Positions 54,825-63,447 of a stretch of 64,000 nt of DNA are shown here, one piece after another. Source of the DNA: Clostridiaceae bacterium. Lineage in GTDB: Bacteria > Bacillota > Clostridia > Lachnospirales > Lachnospiraceae. Every line of letters begins with the position of its first letter. Positions within the stretch are counted from its first letter, which is position 1. Both the position numbers and the translations under genes were made by a program. The notes beneath the pieces are model-generated. The model was not told the DNA's origin, made no database searches, and saw only the letters and a program-made list of their open reading frames with translations. The stretch is taken from assembly GCA_902362725.1 (NCBI GenBank), contig CABIXM010000020.1:1-64000 (forward strand), given 5' to 3'.

Positions 54825-55952
54825 TTAAGCGGCAGGCAGCACCATCGAAAAGGTCGTTCCCTGCTCGTCGCTTTCTGCTGAAATGGTCCCGTGATGGGCC
54901 GTTACAATCTCTCTGGCGATGGCCAGTCCCAGTCCGGCTCCGCCCTTCTCCGAAGACCGCGCGCTGTCCAGCCGGTAAAACTTTTCGAAAATCATGGCCA
55001 GCTGCTCTTTTGGAATCTGCGCTCCCTGATTCGTAAAGGTGATATGAATCTGCTCCGCTTCTTTCCAGGCGCGAATCTCGATAACCGTATTCGGAAGGCT
55101 GTACGCCGCGGCGTTTTTCAAAATGTTGTTGAATACCCGGGCCAGCTTGTCCGGGTCTCCGGGGAGAATCAGATCCTCGGGCACATTCAGATGCACTGAT
55201 TTTCCACCGGGCGTCAGAATCGGGTAGAACTCCTCGGAAAGCTGCATGAGCAAAAAGGACAGAGGAATATTTTCCTTTGTCAATGGAATATTGTGCAGAT
55301 TAAACCGGGTAATCTCAAAAAATTCATTGATGAGCTGCTCCAGCCGGTAAGCCTTGTCTAACGTGATAGACAGATATTTACCCCGCTGCTCCACAGGCAG
55401 ATCCGGCGCCTCCTTCATCAGATCCAGATAGCCGATGACTGAGGTCAGCGGCGTACGGATATCGTGGGCCAGATAGACCACCAGATCATTTTTGCGCTCC
55501 TCGGCCTGGCGGGCATCCCGCTCCCGTTTCTCCAGAATATTCTTGCATTCGTTCAGCTTCAGCTCCAGAAATCCCATTTCCGGGGAAAGGGAGATAAGCT
55601 CCGTTTTTTCGTCCAACAGCGCGTCGCAGCCTGCAGAAATCTCGTCAAAATATTCGGTCATCCAGCGGATGGAATACCGGAATACCAGAATGATTGCGAT
55701 GATGATTGCTCCGGCAATGATCACATTTAAATTATCCCGGAAAATCAGTTCGTAGATATAGAGGGCGTCGTCGTAATCCAGGCGGAACAGGCCGGTCAGA
55801 AAGCCCACCACCGTATTTCCGAAGCGGCCCCGGATCAGCTCCCGCAGCAGGATCACAGCACAGATGGCCACCAGCACCAGCGACAGGATTTTCCGCATCA
55901 GCTTTCGTTCAAAGAGGACATATTTACTGCCCCGCGACTGCTTCTTATTCAA
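54825..55952 (-). CDS. sensor histidine kinase (VanS-like)
   Basis: About 375 aa from TTG 55952, which overlaps the regulator's stop codon by eight bases. Two membrane helices (about 20-38 and 75-95) flank a short extracellular loop. H-box Y-L-A-H-D-I-R-T-P-L-T, N-box V-F-N-N-I-L-K-N-A and GGAGLGLAIAREIV are intact. Forms a pair with the response regulator upstream. The stimulus is unknown; the VanS-like class often senses envelope stress or antibiotics. Confidence 0.9.
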   Translation of the reverse strand: MNKKQSRGSKYVLFERKLMRKILSLVLVAICAVILLRELIRGRFGNTVVGFLTGLFRLDYDDALYIYELIFRDNLNVIIAGAIIIAIILVFRYSIRWMTEYFDEISAGCDALLDEKTELISLSPEMGFLELKLNECKNILEKRERDARQAEERKNDLVVYLAHDIRTPLTSVIGYLDLMKEAPDLPVEQRGKYLSITLDKAYRLEQLINEFFEITRFNLHNIPLTKENIPLSFLLMQLSEEFYPILTPGGKSVHLNVPEDLILPGDPDKLARVFNNILKNAAAYSLPNTVIEIRAWKEAEQIHITFTNQGAQIPKEQLAMIFEKFYRLDSARSSEKGGAGLGLAIAREIVTAHHGTISAESDEQGTTFSMVLPAA

Positions 55953-56646
55953 TTTTATACCCCACTCCCCAGACGGTCTTGATGTACTTGGGCTTCTCAC
56001 TGGAATCGTTCATCTTTTCCCGGAGATGCCGGATGTGTACCATGATCGTGTTGTTATTACTGCTGTAATATTTTTCACCCCAGACGTCGTAGAAGAGCCG
56101 GTCGGAGCTTACTACCTGGCCCCGGTTCTTGCAGAGGCTCCAGAGAATCGAGAATTCCGTAGGCGTCAGCGCCAGCGGCTGCTCGTTCAGGGTACAGGTA
56201 TGATCCCGCTTGTTGATGGTAAGGCCGGAGATGGTGACAGAATCCGGATCTTTTTCCTGGACAGGTGAATTGTTATACTTGGTAAAACGGCGCAGCTGGG
56301 CCTTTACCCGGGCAATGAGCTCCAGCGGGCGGAAGGGCTTGGTCATATAATCGTCGGCCCCCAGGGTGAGACCTGTGATTTTGTCGATCTCCTCGTCCTT
56401 CGCAGTCAGCATGATGATGGGAAAATTCTGTGTCTCTCGGATTTTCTGGCAGATGGAAAAACCGCTCATATCCGGCAGCATCACATCCAGCACCGCCAGA
56501 TCCGGCGATTCCGTTTCTATATAACGCAGCGCATCGGTTCCATTATAAAAGGTATGAACTTCATAGTCCTCGTTGGTCAGGTACAGGGCGATCAGATCCG
56601 CGATTTCCTTCTCGTCGTCCACGACTATAATCTTAGCTTCAGCCAT
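55945..56646 (-). CDS. OmpR/PhoB family response regulator (VanR-like)
   Basis: 233 aa. Receiver domain with Asp54 (V-L-D-V-M-L-P-D) and the D-D acidic pair; winged-helix DNA-binding domain (about 135-232) ending V-W-G-V-G-Y-K-I-E. Cotranscribed with the overlapping kinase gene. Targets may include the neighbouring membrane gene; this is speculative. Confidence 0.93.
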   Translation of the reverse strand: MAEAKIIVVDDEKEIADLIALYLTNEDYEVHTFYNGTDALRYIETESPDLAVLDVMLPDMSGFSICQKIRETQNFPIIMLTAKDEEIDKITGLTLGADDYMTKPFRPLELIARVKAQLRRFTKYNNSPVQEKDPDSVTISGLTINKRDHTCTLNEQPLALTPTEFSILWSLCKNRGQVVSSDRLFYDVWGEKYYSSNNNTIMVHIRHLREKMNDSSEKPKYIKTVWGVGYKIE

Positions 56647-56772
56647 AGTAAAAACTCCGTTCTTTTCACAATAGAATGTAAAATTCTGGTAACTATCAAG
56701 CAGAACAGATTGCTTTCACTTAAGTATACCAGAAAACCGCGGAAAAGGATTTAATCTTTTGTGAAAAAAATT

Positions 56773-57165
56773 TTAAGAAGCCATAAATTTGTTCAGCAGC
56801 TTCTCATAGAGCAATCCGGTCAGGAACCACACCGGTGCGTAATCCAGTCTTATGACGCCATTTACATTAAGTTTCGCATGGCTGTAATCCCAGGGACATA
56901 GCCCCCGTTTCTTCAGAAACATGCCGCTCAGATATTCCGTCAGAAAGATCCCGCCCGCATACACGCTGCCCCGCACCCAGACACTTTTTCCATTCAGCAG
57001 CCGGGAAATGGGCGCGAAGAGAAACGCCATCCCGTAGATGGGGAACATCCAGATGGAGGAATGTCCCATCAGCTTCATCTGCCGCCGCTGGAGCGATTTC
57101 AGTCCCGTCCAGAAGATTTCCAGACACCAGCCCACCAGGCCGCAGAAAATAAATCGTTTTTTCAT
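56773..57165 (-). CDS. CmpB-type putative membrane protein (DUF/ABC-type IV family)
   Basis: 130 aa from ATG 57165 (GGTGAAG site), four hydrophobic segments. G-H-S-S-I-W-M-F-P-I-Y-G, C-P-W-D-Y-S and the C-terminal L-D-Y-A-P-V-W-F resemble the ABC_trans_CmpB family (PF06541), whose function is not established. Confidence 0.75.
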   Translation of the reverse strand: MKKRFIFCGLVGWCLEIFWTGLKSLQRRQMKLMGHSSIWMFPIYGMAFLFAPISRLLNGKSVWVRGSVYAGGIFLTEYLSGMFLKKRGLCPWDYSHAKLNVNGVIRLDYAPVWFLTGLLYEKLLNKFMAS

Positions 57166-57221
57166 ATTCTTCACCATAAAAGAGGATGTGCGGAATTTTA
57201 GAAAATTATACAGAAAAGTAC

Positions 57222-57250
57222 TTGCAGAAATCCCGTAACAGGCTTATAAT
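57222..57250 (+). promoter_or_regulatory. promoter of the riboflavin transporter
   Basis: TTGCAG, 17 bp, TATAAT, 20 bp ahead of the riboswitch. Confidence 0.75.
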
Positions 57251-57270
57251 ACACATCAGAATATGGTTAA

Positions 57271-57457
57271 TTCTTCAGGGCAGGGTGTAATTCCCGACCG
57301 GCGGTAAAGTCCGCGAACCGTATCTATAGGAGATATGGCCGAATCGGTGAGATTCCGATACCGACAGTAAAGTCTGGATGAGAGAAGAAAAACAGAGCGT
57401 AGTTTTATTTGCTTTGCTTTTTTGCCCTGAGCATGGTTGTGCTCAGGGCTTTTTTTC
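57271..57457 (+). promoter_or_regulatory. FMN riboswitch and terminator
   Basis: The RFN element is complete: AGGGCAGGGTGTAATTCCCG, ACCGGCGGTAAAGTCCGCGA, GGTGAGATTCCGATACCGAC and AGTAAAGTCTGGATGAGAGA (57271-57389), followed by the expression-platform terminator GCCCTGAGCA/TGCTCAGGGC and T's (57424-57457). FMN should shut off the downstream transporter. Confidence 0.96.
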
Positions 57458-57505
57458 GAAGAATTATCCTTTCTAATTTTTATTCAGAAAAGGAGAATCT
57501 GTAAC

Positions 57506-58228
57506 ATGTCAAATCTGATGCAAAGTGTAAAGGACAACGTAGCGTTTCTGGGAGTCTGCCTGCTGATTGCAGTGGCTATTTTTGTGGTGGCCAGCGTGAT
57601 GGAGAAAGCTCTTCGCAAGAAAAACTCCATGCCCCGGACCAATTCCCCGGCTCGCCGGGTGGCATTGGTAGGCGTATTTTCCGCAATTGCGGCAGTACTG
57701 ATGCTCTTTGAGCTGCCTCTGTGGTTTGCGCCCAGCTTCTATGAGCTGGATTTCAGTGAGATTCCGGTACTGATCTGTGCCTTTGCCATGGGACCGGTGG
57801 CAGGTGTGGCGACCGAGCTCTGTAAGGTGCTCTTAAAGCTGGTGCTCAAGGGAACCACCACAGCCTTTGTAGGAGATTTCGCTAATTTTGTAGTGGGCTG
57901 CAGTCTGGTGCTTCCGGCGTCTATTCTCTATTACATAAAAAAGAACCGGAAAATGGCGATCGCAGGCCTGGCAGTGGGTACAGTGGTAATGACAATTTTT
58001 GGAAGCGGATTCAACGCCCTTTATCTGCTGCCGAAATTCTCAGAGCTTTTCGGAATGCCCATGGAAGCTATCATCGGAATGGGAACTGCGATCAACAGTC
58101 ATATCCAGAGCGTCTGGACCCTGGTATTCTTTGCAGTGGTGCCGTTTAACATCCTGAAGGGCGTGATCGTATCCGCTATTACCATGCTGCTCTACAAGCA
58201 CATCAGCCCGATTCTGAAAAAGCATTAG
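57506..58228 (+). CDS. ribU: riboflavin ECF transporter S component
   Basis: 240 aa from ATG 57506 (AAAAGGAG site); the longer frame runs into the riboswitch terminator. Six membrane helices. The family segments G-V-F-S-A-I-A-A-V-L-M and F-S-E-I-P-V-L-I-C-A-F-A-M-G-P are seen. It binds riboflavin and works with the shared ECF energy module. An extra N-terminal helix precedes the canonical fold. Confidence 0.93.
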   Translation: MSNLMQSVKDNVAFLGVCLLIAVAIFVVASVMEKALRKKNSMPRTNSPARRVALVGVFSAIAAVLMLFELPLWFAPSFYELDFSEIPVLICAFAMGPVAGVATELCKVLLKLVLKGTTTAFVGDFANFVVGCSLVLPASILYYIKKNRKMAIAGLAVGTVVMTIFGSGFNALYLLPKFSELFGMPMEAIIGMGTAINSHIQSVWTLVFFAVVPFNILKGVIVSAITMLLYKHISPILKKH

Positions 58229-58297
58229 GGAAGAACTGGACAGTAGAAAAGGGAAATGCTATAATAAAGCCGCAGAAACGGCTGAAAACAGCAGTAA

Positions 58298-58329
58298 AAA
58301 GAGCCTCGCAGTATCTGCGGGGCTCTTTA
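58298..58329 (+). terminator. terminator after ribU
   Basis: AAAGAGCCTCGCAG pairs with CTGCGGGGCTCTTT. Confidence 0.8.
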
Positions 58330-58334
58330 TTGCT

Positions 58335-58385
58335 CTATAGGAAATACTGCGTCACATTAAAGCGTGAAAACTATGATTCCTATAG
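58335..58385. repeat. 51-bp dispersed palindromic repeat, copy 4
   Basis: Same element as at 13832, 15298 and 48554. Confidence 0.85.
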
Positions 58386-58388
58386 AGC

Positions 58389-58488
58389 AAAAAGCCCCTC
58401 CGGGGGATCGCACTGCGGCGGAATGGAATCGTGTCGCTTATGCGACCCGCCGCAGGCGGAGAATCCTGCTTCGCAGGATTCTTTCTTA
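58389..58488. repeat. 99-bp composite hairpin element, copy 2
   Basis: Nearly identical to 48609-48707, again directly after a 51-bp repeat; the pair seems to move or be copied together. Confidence 0.85.
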
Positions 58489-58544
58489 CGTGAGGGAGTT
58501 TTAGATGGAAACTCCCCGGATAGATTTTATGACGAGGTAAAAAC

Positions 58545-58973
58545 ATGATCACAGAGACATTTTCAGAAACAGACACCAGAGCTCTTGGTGAAAAGCTGGG
58601 CCGGGAAGCCCTTCCCGGAACCGTCTACACCTTGACCGGCGACCTGGGCGTGGGCAAGACCGTATTTACCCAGGGCTTCGCAAAGGGACTGGGCGTCACC
58701 GAGCATGTGAACAGCCCTACGTTCACGATTGTGCAGGAGTATGAAGAAGGACGCCTTCCGTTTTATCATTTTGACGTATACCGGATCGGTGATATAGAAG
58801 AAATGGATGAGATTGGTTATGAGGATTATTTTTATGGGGACGGCGTCTGCCTGATTGAGTGGGCGGAGCTGATTGAAGAGCTGATTCCCAAAAAGCATAC
58901 GGCGATCCGGATAGAGAAGGATTTGGAGAAGGGCTTCGATTACCGGAAAATAACCCTGGAGGAGAGAGAATAA
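58545..58973 (+). CDS. tsaE: t6A synthesis ATPase TsaE
   Basis: 142 aa. Walker A GDLGVGKT and the V-N-S-P-T-F-T-I-V-Q-E-Y segment are intact. Assists TsaB-TsaD in making threonylcarbamoyladenosine at tRNA position 37. First gene of a tsaE-tsaB-rimI run. Confidence 0.96.
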   Translation: MITETFSETDTRALGEKLGREALPGTVYTLTGDLGVGKTVFTQGFAKGLGVTEHVNSPTFTIVQEYEEGRLPFYHFDVYRIGDIEEMDEIGYEDYFYGDGVCLIEWAELIEELIPKKHTAIRIEKDLEKGFDYRKITLEERE

Positions 58974-58974
58974 G

Positions 58975-59736
58975 ATGAAGATATTAGGACTGGACAGCTC
59001 CGGACTGGTAGCGTCCGTAGCGGTGGTAGAGGACGACGGAGTGAACAGCAATCTCCTGGCGGAGTACACGGTCAATTATAAAAAGACCCATTCCCAGACG
59101 CTGCTTCCCATGCTGGATGAGATTGCGAAAATGATCGAGCTGGATCTGAACACCATCGACGCCATCGCCGTGGCGGGTGGCCCCGGATCCTTTACAGGCT
59201 TACGCATCGGTTCCGCCACAGCCAAGGGACTGGGGCTGGCACTGGACAAGCCGCTGGTACACATTCCTACGGTAGACGCCCTGGCTTATAATTTATATGG
59301 AACAGACAAAATCATCTGCCCGCTGATGGACGCCCGCAGAAATCAGGTCTACACCGGTATTTATGAATTTCAGGGTGAGAAACTGGTGGCACTGGAGCCT
59401 CAGATGGCAGTCGGCATTGAAGAAATTGCGGAAAAATTATGTAAACTTGGAAGAGACGTGATTTTCCTGGGCGACGGTGTACCGGTGTTCCGTCAGGTAT
59501 TAACGGACGAGCTTATGAAGGGAGTCGCCTTTTCCTTCGCCCCGGCCCATGTGAATAAGCAGCGGGCAGCGGCGGTAGCCATGCTCGCGGTTTCTTATGT
59601 CCGCGCCGGAAAGACAGAGACAGCGGCAGAGCATCGTCCCGATTATCTGCGTCTGTCCCAGGCAGAGCGGGAACGCGCGGAGCAGGAGAGATTGAAAAGA
59701 GAGCAGAAAACGCAGGCATCAGGAGAGCAGGCATGA
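58975..59736 (+). CDS. tsaB: t6A synthesis protein TsaB
   Basis: 253 aa. Actin-like fold: I-L-G-L-D-S-S, the S-Q-T-L-L-P-M-L segment and G-G-P-G-S-F-T-G-L-R-I-G. The last 25 residues are a charged extension. Begins one base after tsaE's stop and overlaps rimI by four bases. Partner and scaffold of TsaD. Confidence 0.95.
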   Translation: MKILGLDSSGLVASVAVVEDDGVNSNLLAEYTVNYKKTHSQTLLPMLDEIAKMIELDLNTIDAIAVAGGPGSFTGLRIGSATAKGLGLALDKPLVHIPTVDALAYNLYGTDKIICPLMDARRNQVYTGIYEFQGEKLVALEPQMAVGIEEIAEKLCKLGRDVIFLGDGVPVFRQVLTDELMKGVAFSFAPAHVNKQRAAAVAMLAVSYVRAGKTETAAEHRPDYLRLSQAERERAEQERLKREQKTQASGEQA

Positions 59737-60173
59737 GCGAGCCGGAAATCCGTCTTATGGAGGAAGCAGATCTGGCAGAGGTAGCGGCTATTGAGCGGGA
59801 AGCGATCGCTCCGCCCTGGTCAGAGGAAGCCTTCCGGGAAAGCCTTGGATTGCCCCACACGATTCTGCTGACAGCGGTAAAGGACGGCCAGATTGCAGGC
59901 TACTGCGTCTGCTATCAGAGCTTTGAAGAAGGGGAAATCACCAACGTGGCGGTAAAGAAGGAGCTGCGTGGGCAGGGAATTGCCGGAAAGCTTCTGGAAA
60001 AATTAGGTTCATACGGAAGAGAACGGGGGCTGGAGCGCTATATCCTGGAGGTGCGCGCCGGCAATGAACCGGCCATTCATCTGTATGAACGGAGCGGCTT
60101 TACCCGGGTGGGAATCCGGAAGGGCTTTTATGAGCAGCCTGTAGAGGACGCTGTGATTATGACAAAAGGTTGA
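59733..60173 (+). CDS. rimI: ribosomal protein S18-alanine N-acetyltransferase
   Basis: 146 aa GNAT protein. The acetyl-CoA loop is K-K-E-L-R-G-Q-G-I-A-G-K-L-L, and the C-terminal Y-E-R-S-G-F-T-R-V-G-I-R fits RimI. Overlaps tsaB, the usual arrangement. Confidence 0.92.
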   Translation: MSEPEIRLMEEADLAEVAAIEREAIAPPWSEEAFRESLGLPHTILLTAVKDGQIAGYCVCYQSFEEGEITNVAVKKELRGQGIAGKLLEKLGSYGRERGLERYILEVRAGNEPAIHLYERSGFTRVGIRKGFYEQPVEDAVIMTKG

Positions 60174-60319
60174 CATAAGATTGACAGCCATTTCCACTAG
60201 GCAGAAAAAAACGGATTATGTAGAATATTCACGTAAAATAAAAACGTAGAGTCCGGTCGTGCGCCAGAGGATAGCGCGGCGGAATGACACAGAGCTGCGA
60301 AAGCGGCGGGAGGAATAAG

Positions 60320-60568
60320 ATGCGTGAGTATAAGACAACAGAGACAAGAATTTTAACCAGACTGATTTGCAACTGCTGCGGTAAAGTCGTTGCCCTGCGC
60401 GGCGGTATTCCCATGGAGGGAGTCTGCGCTGTGCGGCAAAGCTGGGGCTATCCGTCCGAAAAGGATGGAGAACAGGACAGCTTTGACCTGTGCGAGGCAT
60501 GTTATGACTGCATTACCGGGCAGTTTAAAGTCCCTGTAACGCGGACAGAACAGATCGAATGGTTATAA
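60320..60568 (+). CDS. small zinc-binding protein, 82 aa
   Basis: ATG 60320 has a GGAGG site. Two cysteine pairs (C-N-C-C-G-K and C-E-A-C-Y-D-C) suggest one zinc site; a W-G-Y motif lies between. No family function known. It sits between rimI and rnz and is probably transcribed with rnz. Confidence 0.7.
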   Translation: MREYKTTETRILTRLICNCCGKVVALRGGIPMEGVCAVRQSWGYPSEKDGEQDSFDLCEACYDCITGQFKVPVTRTEQIEWL

Positions 60569-60591
60569 GATAGGAAGATTAGGAGACAGGA

Positions 60592-61509
60592 ATGTTAGAT
60601 GTATGTTTACTGGGAAGCGGAGGCATGATGCCGCTGCCCTATCGCTGGCTTACAGCGCTGATGATGCGATATAACGGAAGCAGTGTACTGATAGACTGCG
60701 GAGAGGGAACGCAGATAGCGGTAAAGGAAAAGGGCTGGAGCTTTAAGCCCATTGATGTGATCTGCTTTACCCATTTCCACGGGGATCATATCAGCGGCCT
60801 GCCGGGGCTTCTGCTTACCATGGGAAATGCGGAGCGGACGGAACCTCTGACGTTAGTGGGACCCAAGGGGCTGGAACGGGTGGTCAACGCCTTACGCGTC
60901 ATCGCGCCGGAGCTTCCCTTTCCCATTGAATTTATCGAATTGACAAAGGCGGAAGAGGAGCTGGAGCTGAACGGTTATCACATCAAAGCATTCCGGGTCA
61001 ATCATAACGTGACCTGTTACGGTTATTCCATTGAGATTAAACGGGCGGGCAAATTCAATCTGGAGCAGGCTCAGAGCCTGAACATTCCGAAAAATTTCTG
61101 GAATCGTCTGCAGAAGGGGGAAACCATCGAGGCAGACGGAACGGTGTATACGCCGGATATGGTTATGGGAGCGCCCCGGAAGGGTATTAAGCTGGTATAT
61201 TGTACGGATACCCGGCCTACAGAGTCCATTTCCAGAAATGCGAAGAACGCGGATCTTTTTATCTGCGAGGGTATGTATGGCGAGAAGGACAAGCAGGCCA
61301 AGGCCGTGGCCAACAAGCATATGACCTTCTATGAGGCAGCCCGTCTGGCAAAAGAGGCAGACGTGAAGGAAATGTGGCTGACCCATTACAGCCCGTCCCT
61401 GACCCGCCCCGAAGAATATATGGACGAAGTACGGAAGATATTCCCGCGCGCAGTCGCCGGAAAGGACAGAAAATCCGTAGAACTGGATTTTGAGGATGAT
61501 GAAAAATGA
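60592..61509 (+). CDS. rnz: ribonuclease Z
   Basis: 305 aa metallo-beta-lactamase-fold RNase that trims tRNA 3' ends, relevant because the tRNA-Pro here lacks an encoded [16 protein letters not shown] and later D-T-R-P and T-H-Y-S motifs are present. Overlaps tsaD by four bases. Confidence 0.94.
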   Translation: MLDVCLLGSGGMMPLPYRWLTALMMRYNGSSVLIDCGEGTQIAVKEKGWSFKPIDVICFTHFHGDHISGLPGLLLTMGNAERTEPLTLVGPKGLERVVNALRVIAPELPFPIEFIELTKAEEELELNGYHIKAFRVNHNVTCYGYSIEIKRAGKFNLEQAQSLNIPKNFWNRLQKGETIEADGTVYTPDMVMGAPRKGIKLVYCTDTRPTESISRNAKNADLFICEGMYGEKDKQAKAVANKHMTFYEAARLAKEADVKEMWLTHYSPSLTRPEEYMDEVRKIFPRAVAGKDRKSVELDFEDDEK

Positions 61510-62546
61510 GTGAGACGATGAATACGAAAAAAGATATCTATATCCTGGGAATTGAGAGCTCCTGTGATGAGACAGCGGCTTCCGTGGTGAAAAATGGCCG
61601 GGAAGTGCTCTCTAATGTGATTTCCTCCCAGATTGATCTGCATACCCTCTATGGCGGCGTGGTTCCGGAAATCGCGTCCCGCAAGCATATCGAGCGCATC
61701 AATCAGGTCATCGAGGAAGCATTGACCACAGCGCATATGACTCTGGACGATCTGGACGCCATCGGCGTCACCTATGGTCCGGGGCTGGTGGGCGCGCTGC
61801 TGGTGGGCGTGGCCGAGGCGAAAGCCATCAGTTATGCAAAAAAGCTGCCGCTGGTGGGCGTACATCATATTGAAGGACATATTTCCGCCAATTATATCGA
61901 AAATCCGGATCTGGAACCGCCCTTTGTGTGTCTGGTAGTATCCGGCGGTCACACCCATCTGGTGGTGGTACGGGATTATGGAAAATACGAGATTCTGGGA
62001 CGGACCCGTGACGACGCGGCCGGAGAGGCCTTTGATAAAGTGGCCCGCGCCATTGGCCTCGGTTATCCGGGCGGTCCGAAGATTGATAAGATTTCCAAAG
62101 AGGGCAATCCGGAGGCCATCACGTTTCCACGCCCGAAATTCGAAGATTCTCCCTACGACTTCAGCTTCAGCGGCCTGAAGTCCGCCGTGTTGAACTATCT
62201 GAATGGCTGCCAGATGAAGGGAATCGAGGTCAACCGCGCCGATGTGGCGGCTTCTTTCCAGAAGGCAGTCTGCGACGTACTGGTGGAGCATGCCATGATC
62301 GCAGTGAAGGAAAGCGACCTCAATAAATTTGCCATTGCCGGCGGCGTGGCGTCCAATTCCGCTCTTCGGGCGGCCTTCGAGAAGGCGTGTGCGGAGCGTC
62401 AGATCGAATTTTATCATCCGTCTCCGATTTTCTGTACGGACAACGCGGCCATGATCGGCGTGGCGGCTTACTATGAGTTTATCGCCGGCAAACGGAACGG
62501 TCTTGACTTGAACGCAGTTCCGAATTTGAAGCTGGGCGAGCGGTAA
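61506..62546 (+). CDS. tsaD: tRNA N6-threonylcarbamoyladenosine transferase TsaD
   Basis: 346 aa. The metal motif H-H-I-E-G-H, the N-terminal [10 protein letters not shown] and [10 protein letters not shown] are intact. Transfers the threonylcarbamoyl group to A37 together with TsaB and TsaE, encoded just upstream. Confidence 0.97.
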   Translation: MSETMNTKKDIYILGIESSCDETAASVVKNGREVLSNVISSQIDLHTLYGGVVPEIASRKHIERINQVIEEALTTAHMTLDDLDAIGVTYGPGLVGALLVGVAEAKAISYAKKLPLVGVHHIEGHISANYIENPDLEPPFVCLVVSGGHTHLVVVRDYGKYEILGRTRDDAAGEAFDKVARAIGLGYPGGPKIDKISKEGNPEAITFPRPKFEDSPYDFSFSGLKSAVLNYLNGCQMKGIEVNRADVAASFQKAVCDVLVEHAMIAVKESDLNKFAIAGGVASNSALRAAFEKACAERQIEFYHPSPIFCTDNAAMIGVAAYYEFIAGKRNGLDLNAVPNLKLGER

Positions 62547-62667
62547 TGTATGTTGCTGTCTGTTTCATTGCTGAGAGATAGTATCGTATGATACGGGTCC
62601 TGTTTATAGAAAAAGGTGTTTGTAGAGTATAGATATAGCTACATGAGAGTATGGTAGGAGATATGAT

Positions 62668-63390
62668 ATGAAGAGAAAATCATGCGCGGCCATCGTCCTG
62701 GCAGCAGGTCAGGGAAAACGGATGGGTGGCCAGATTCACAAGCAGTTTCTGGAACTGGAGGGACACCCCATCGTCTATTATTCTATCCGGGCTTTTCAGG
62801 AGTCCCCGCTCATCGATCAGATTCTTCTGGTGACCGGCGAGACAGAGATAGACTATGTAAAGCATGAGATTGTAGAAAAATACCATTTCGACAAGGTGAG
62901 TGTTGTCGTGGCCGGCGGCCATGAGCGCTACGCTTCGGTCTGGAACGGCCTCAAAGCGCTTGAAAAAAGCCTGAGTGAGGAAGAAAAGGATGGCTTTGTA
63001 TTCATTCACGACGGCGTGCGTCCTTTTGTAAATGAAGAGATTCTGCGCCGCGCCTTTGACGCGGTAGAAGCATATCATGCCTGTGTAGTCGGCATGCCCA
63101 GCAAAGATACGGTCAAAATTGCGGACGCCGACGGCTTTGTATCCGAAACTCCGTCCCGCAGCCGGGTATGGAATGTGCAGACCCCGCAGGTATTTGATTT
63201 CCGTCTGGCTTATAAGGCCTACGCGGCTCTGGAGCAGAGCGGCCGCAGTGATGTGACGGATGACGCCATGATTGTGGAAGCATTTACGGATACGAAGGTG
63301 AAGCTGGTGGAAGGCTCCTATGAGAATATCAAGCTGACCACGCCGGAGGATCTGAAGATCGCCGCGACCTTTTTGCATAATCGGAAATAG
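62668..63390 (+). CDS. ispD: 2-C-methyl-D-erythritol 4-phosphate cytidylyltransferase
   Basis: 240 aa; third step of the MEP isoprenoid pathway. V-L-A-A-G-Q-G-K-R-M-G, H-D-G-V-R-P-F-V and N-V-Q-T-P-Q-V-F are those of IspD. It has a GGAG site and stands alone between tsaD and the glycerate kinase gene. Confidence 0.94.
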   Translation: MKRKSCAAIVLAAGQGKRMGGQIHKQFLELEGHPIVYYSIRAFQESPLIDQILLVTGETEIDYVKHEIVEKYHFDKVSVVVAGGHERYASVWNGLKALEKSLSEEEKDGFVFIHDGVRPFVNEEILRRAFDAVEAYHACVVGMPSKDTVKIADADGFVSETPSRSRVWNVQTPQVFDFRLAYKAYAALEQSGRSDVTDDAMIVEAFTDTKVKLVEGSYENIKLTTPEDLKIAATFLHNRK

Positions 63391-63447
63391 GGTATTCGTA
63401 GAAGCAAAGGAAACTTATATTCGGAAAATCAGGAGAACAGGACAGTG

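Noticed and set aside
61386..62417. 343-aa minus-strand frame opposite tsaD
   Set aside because: Shadow of tsaD, which is clearly the real gene.
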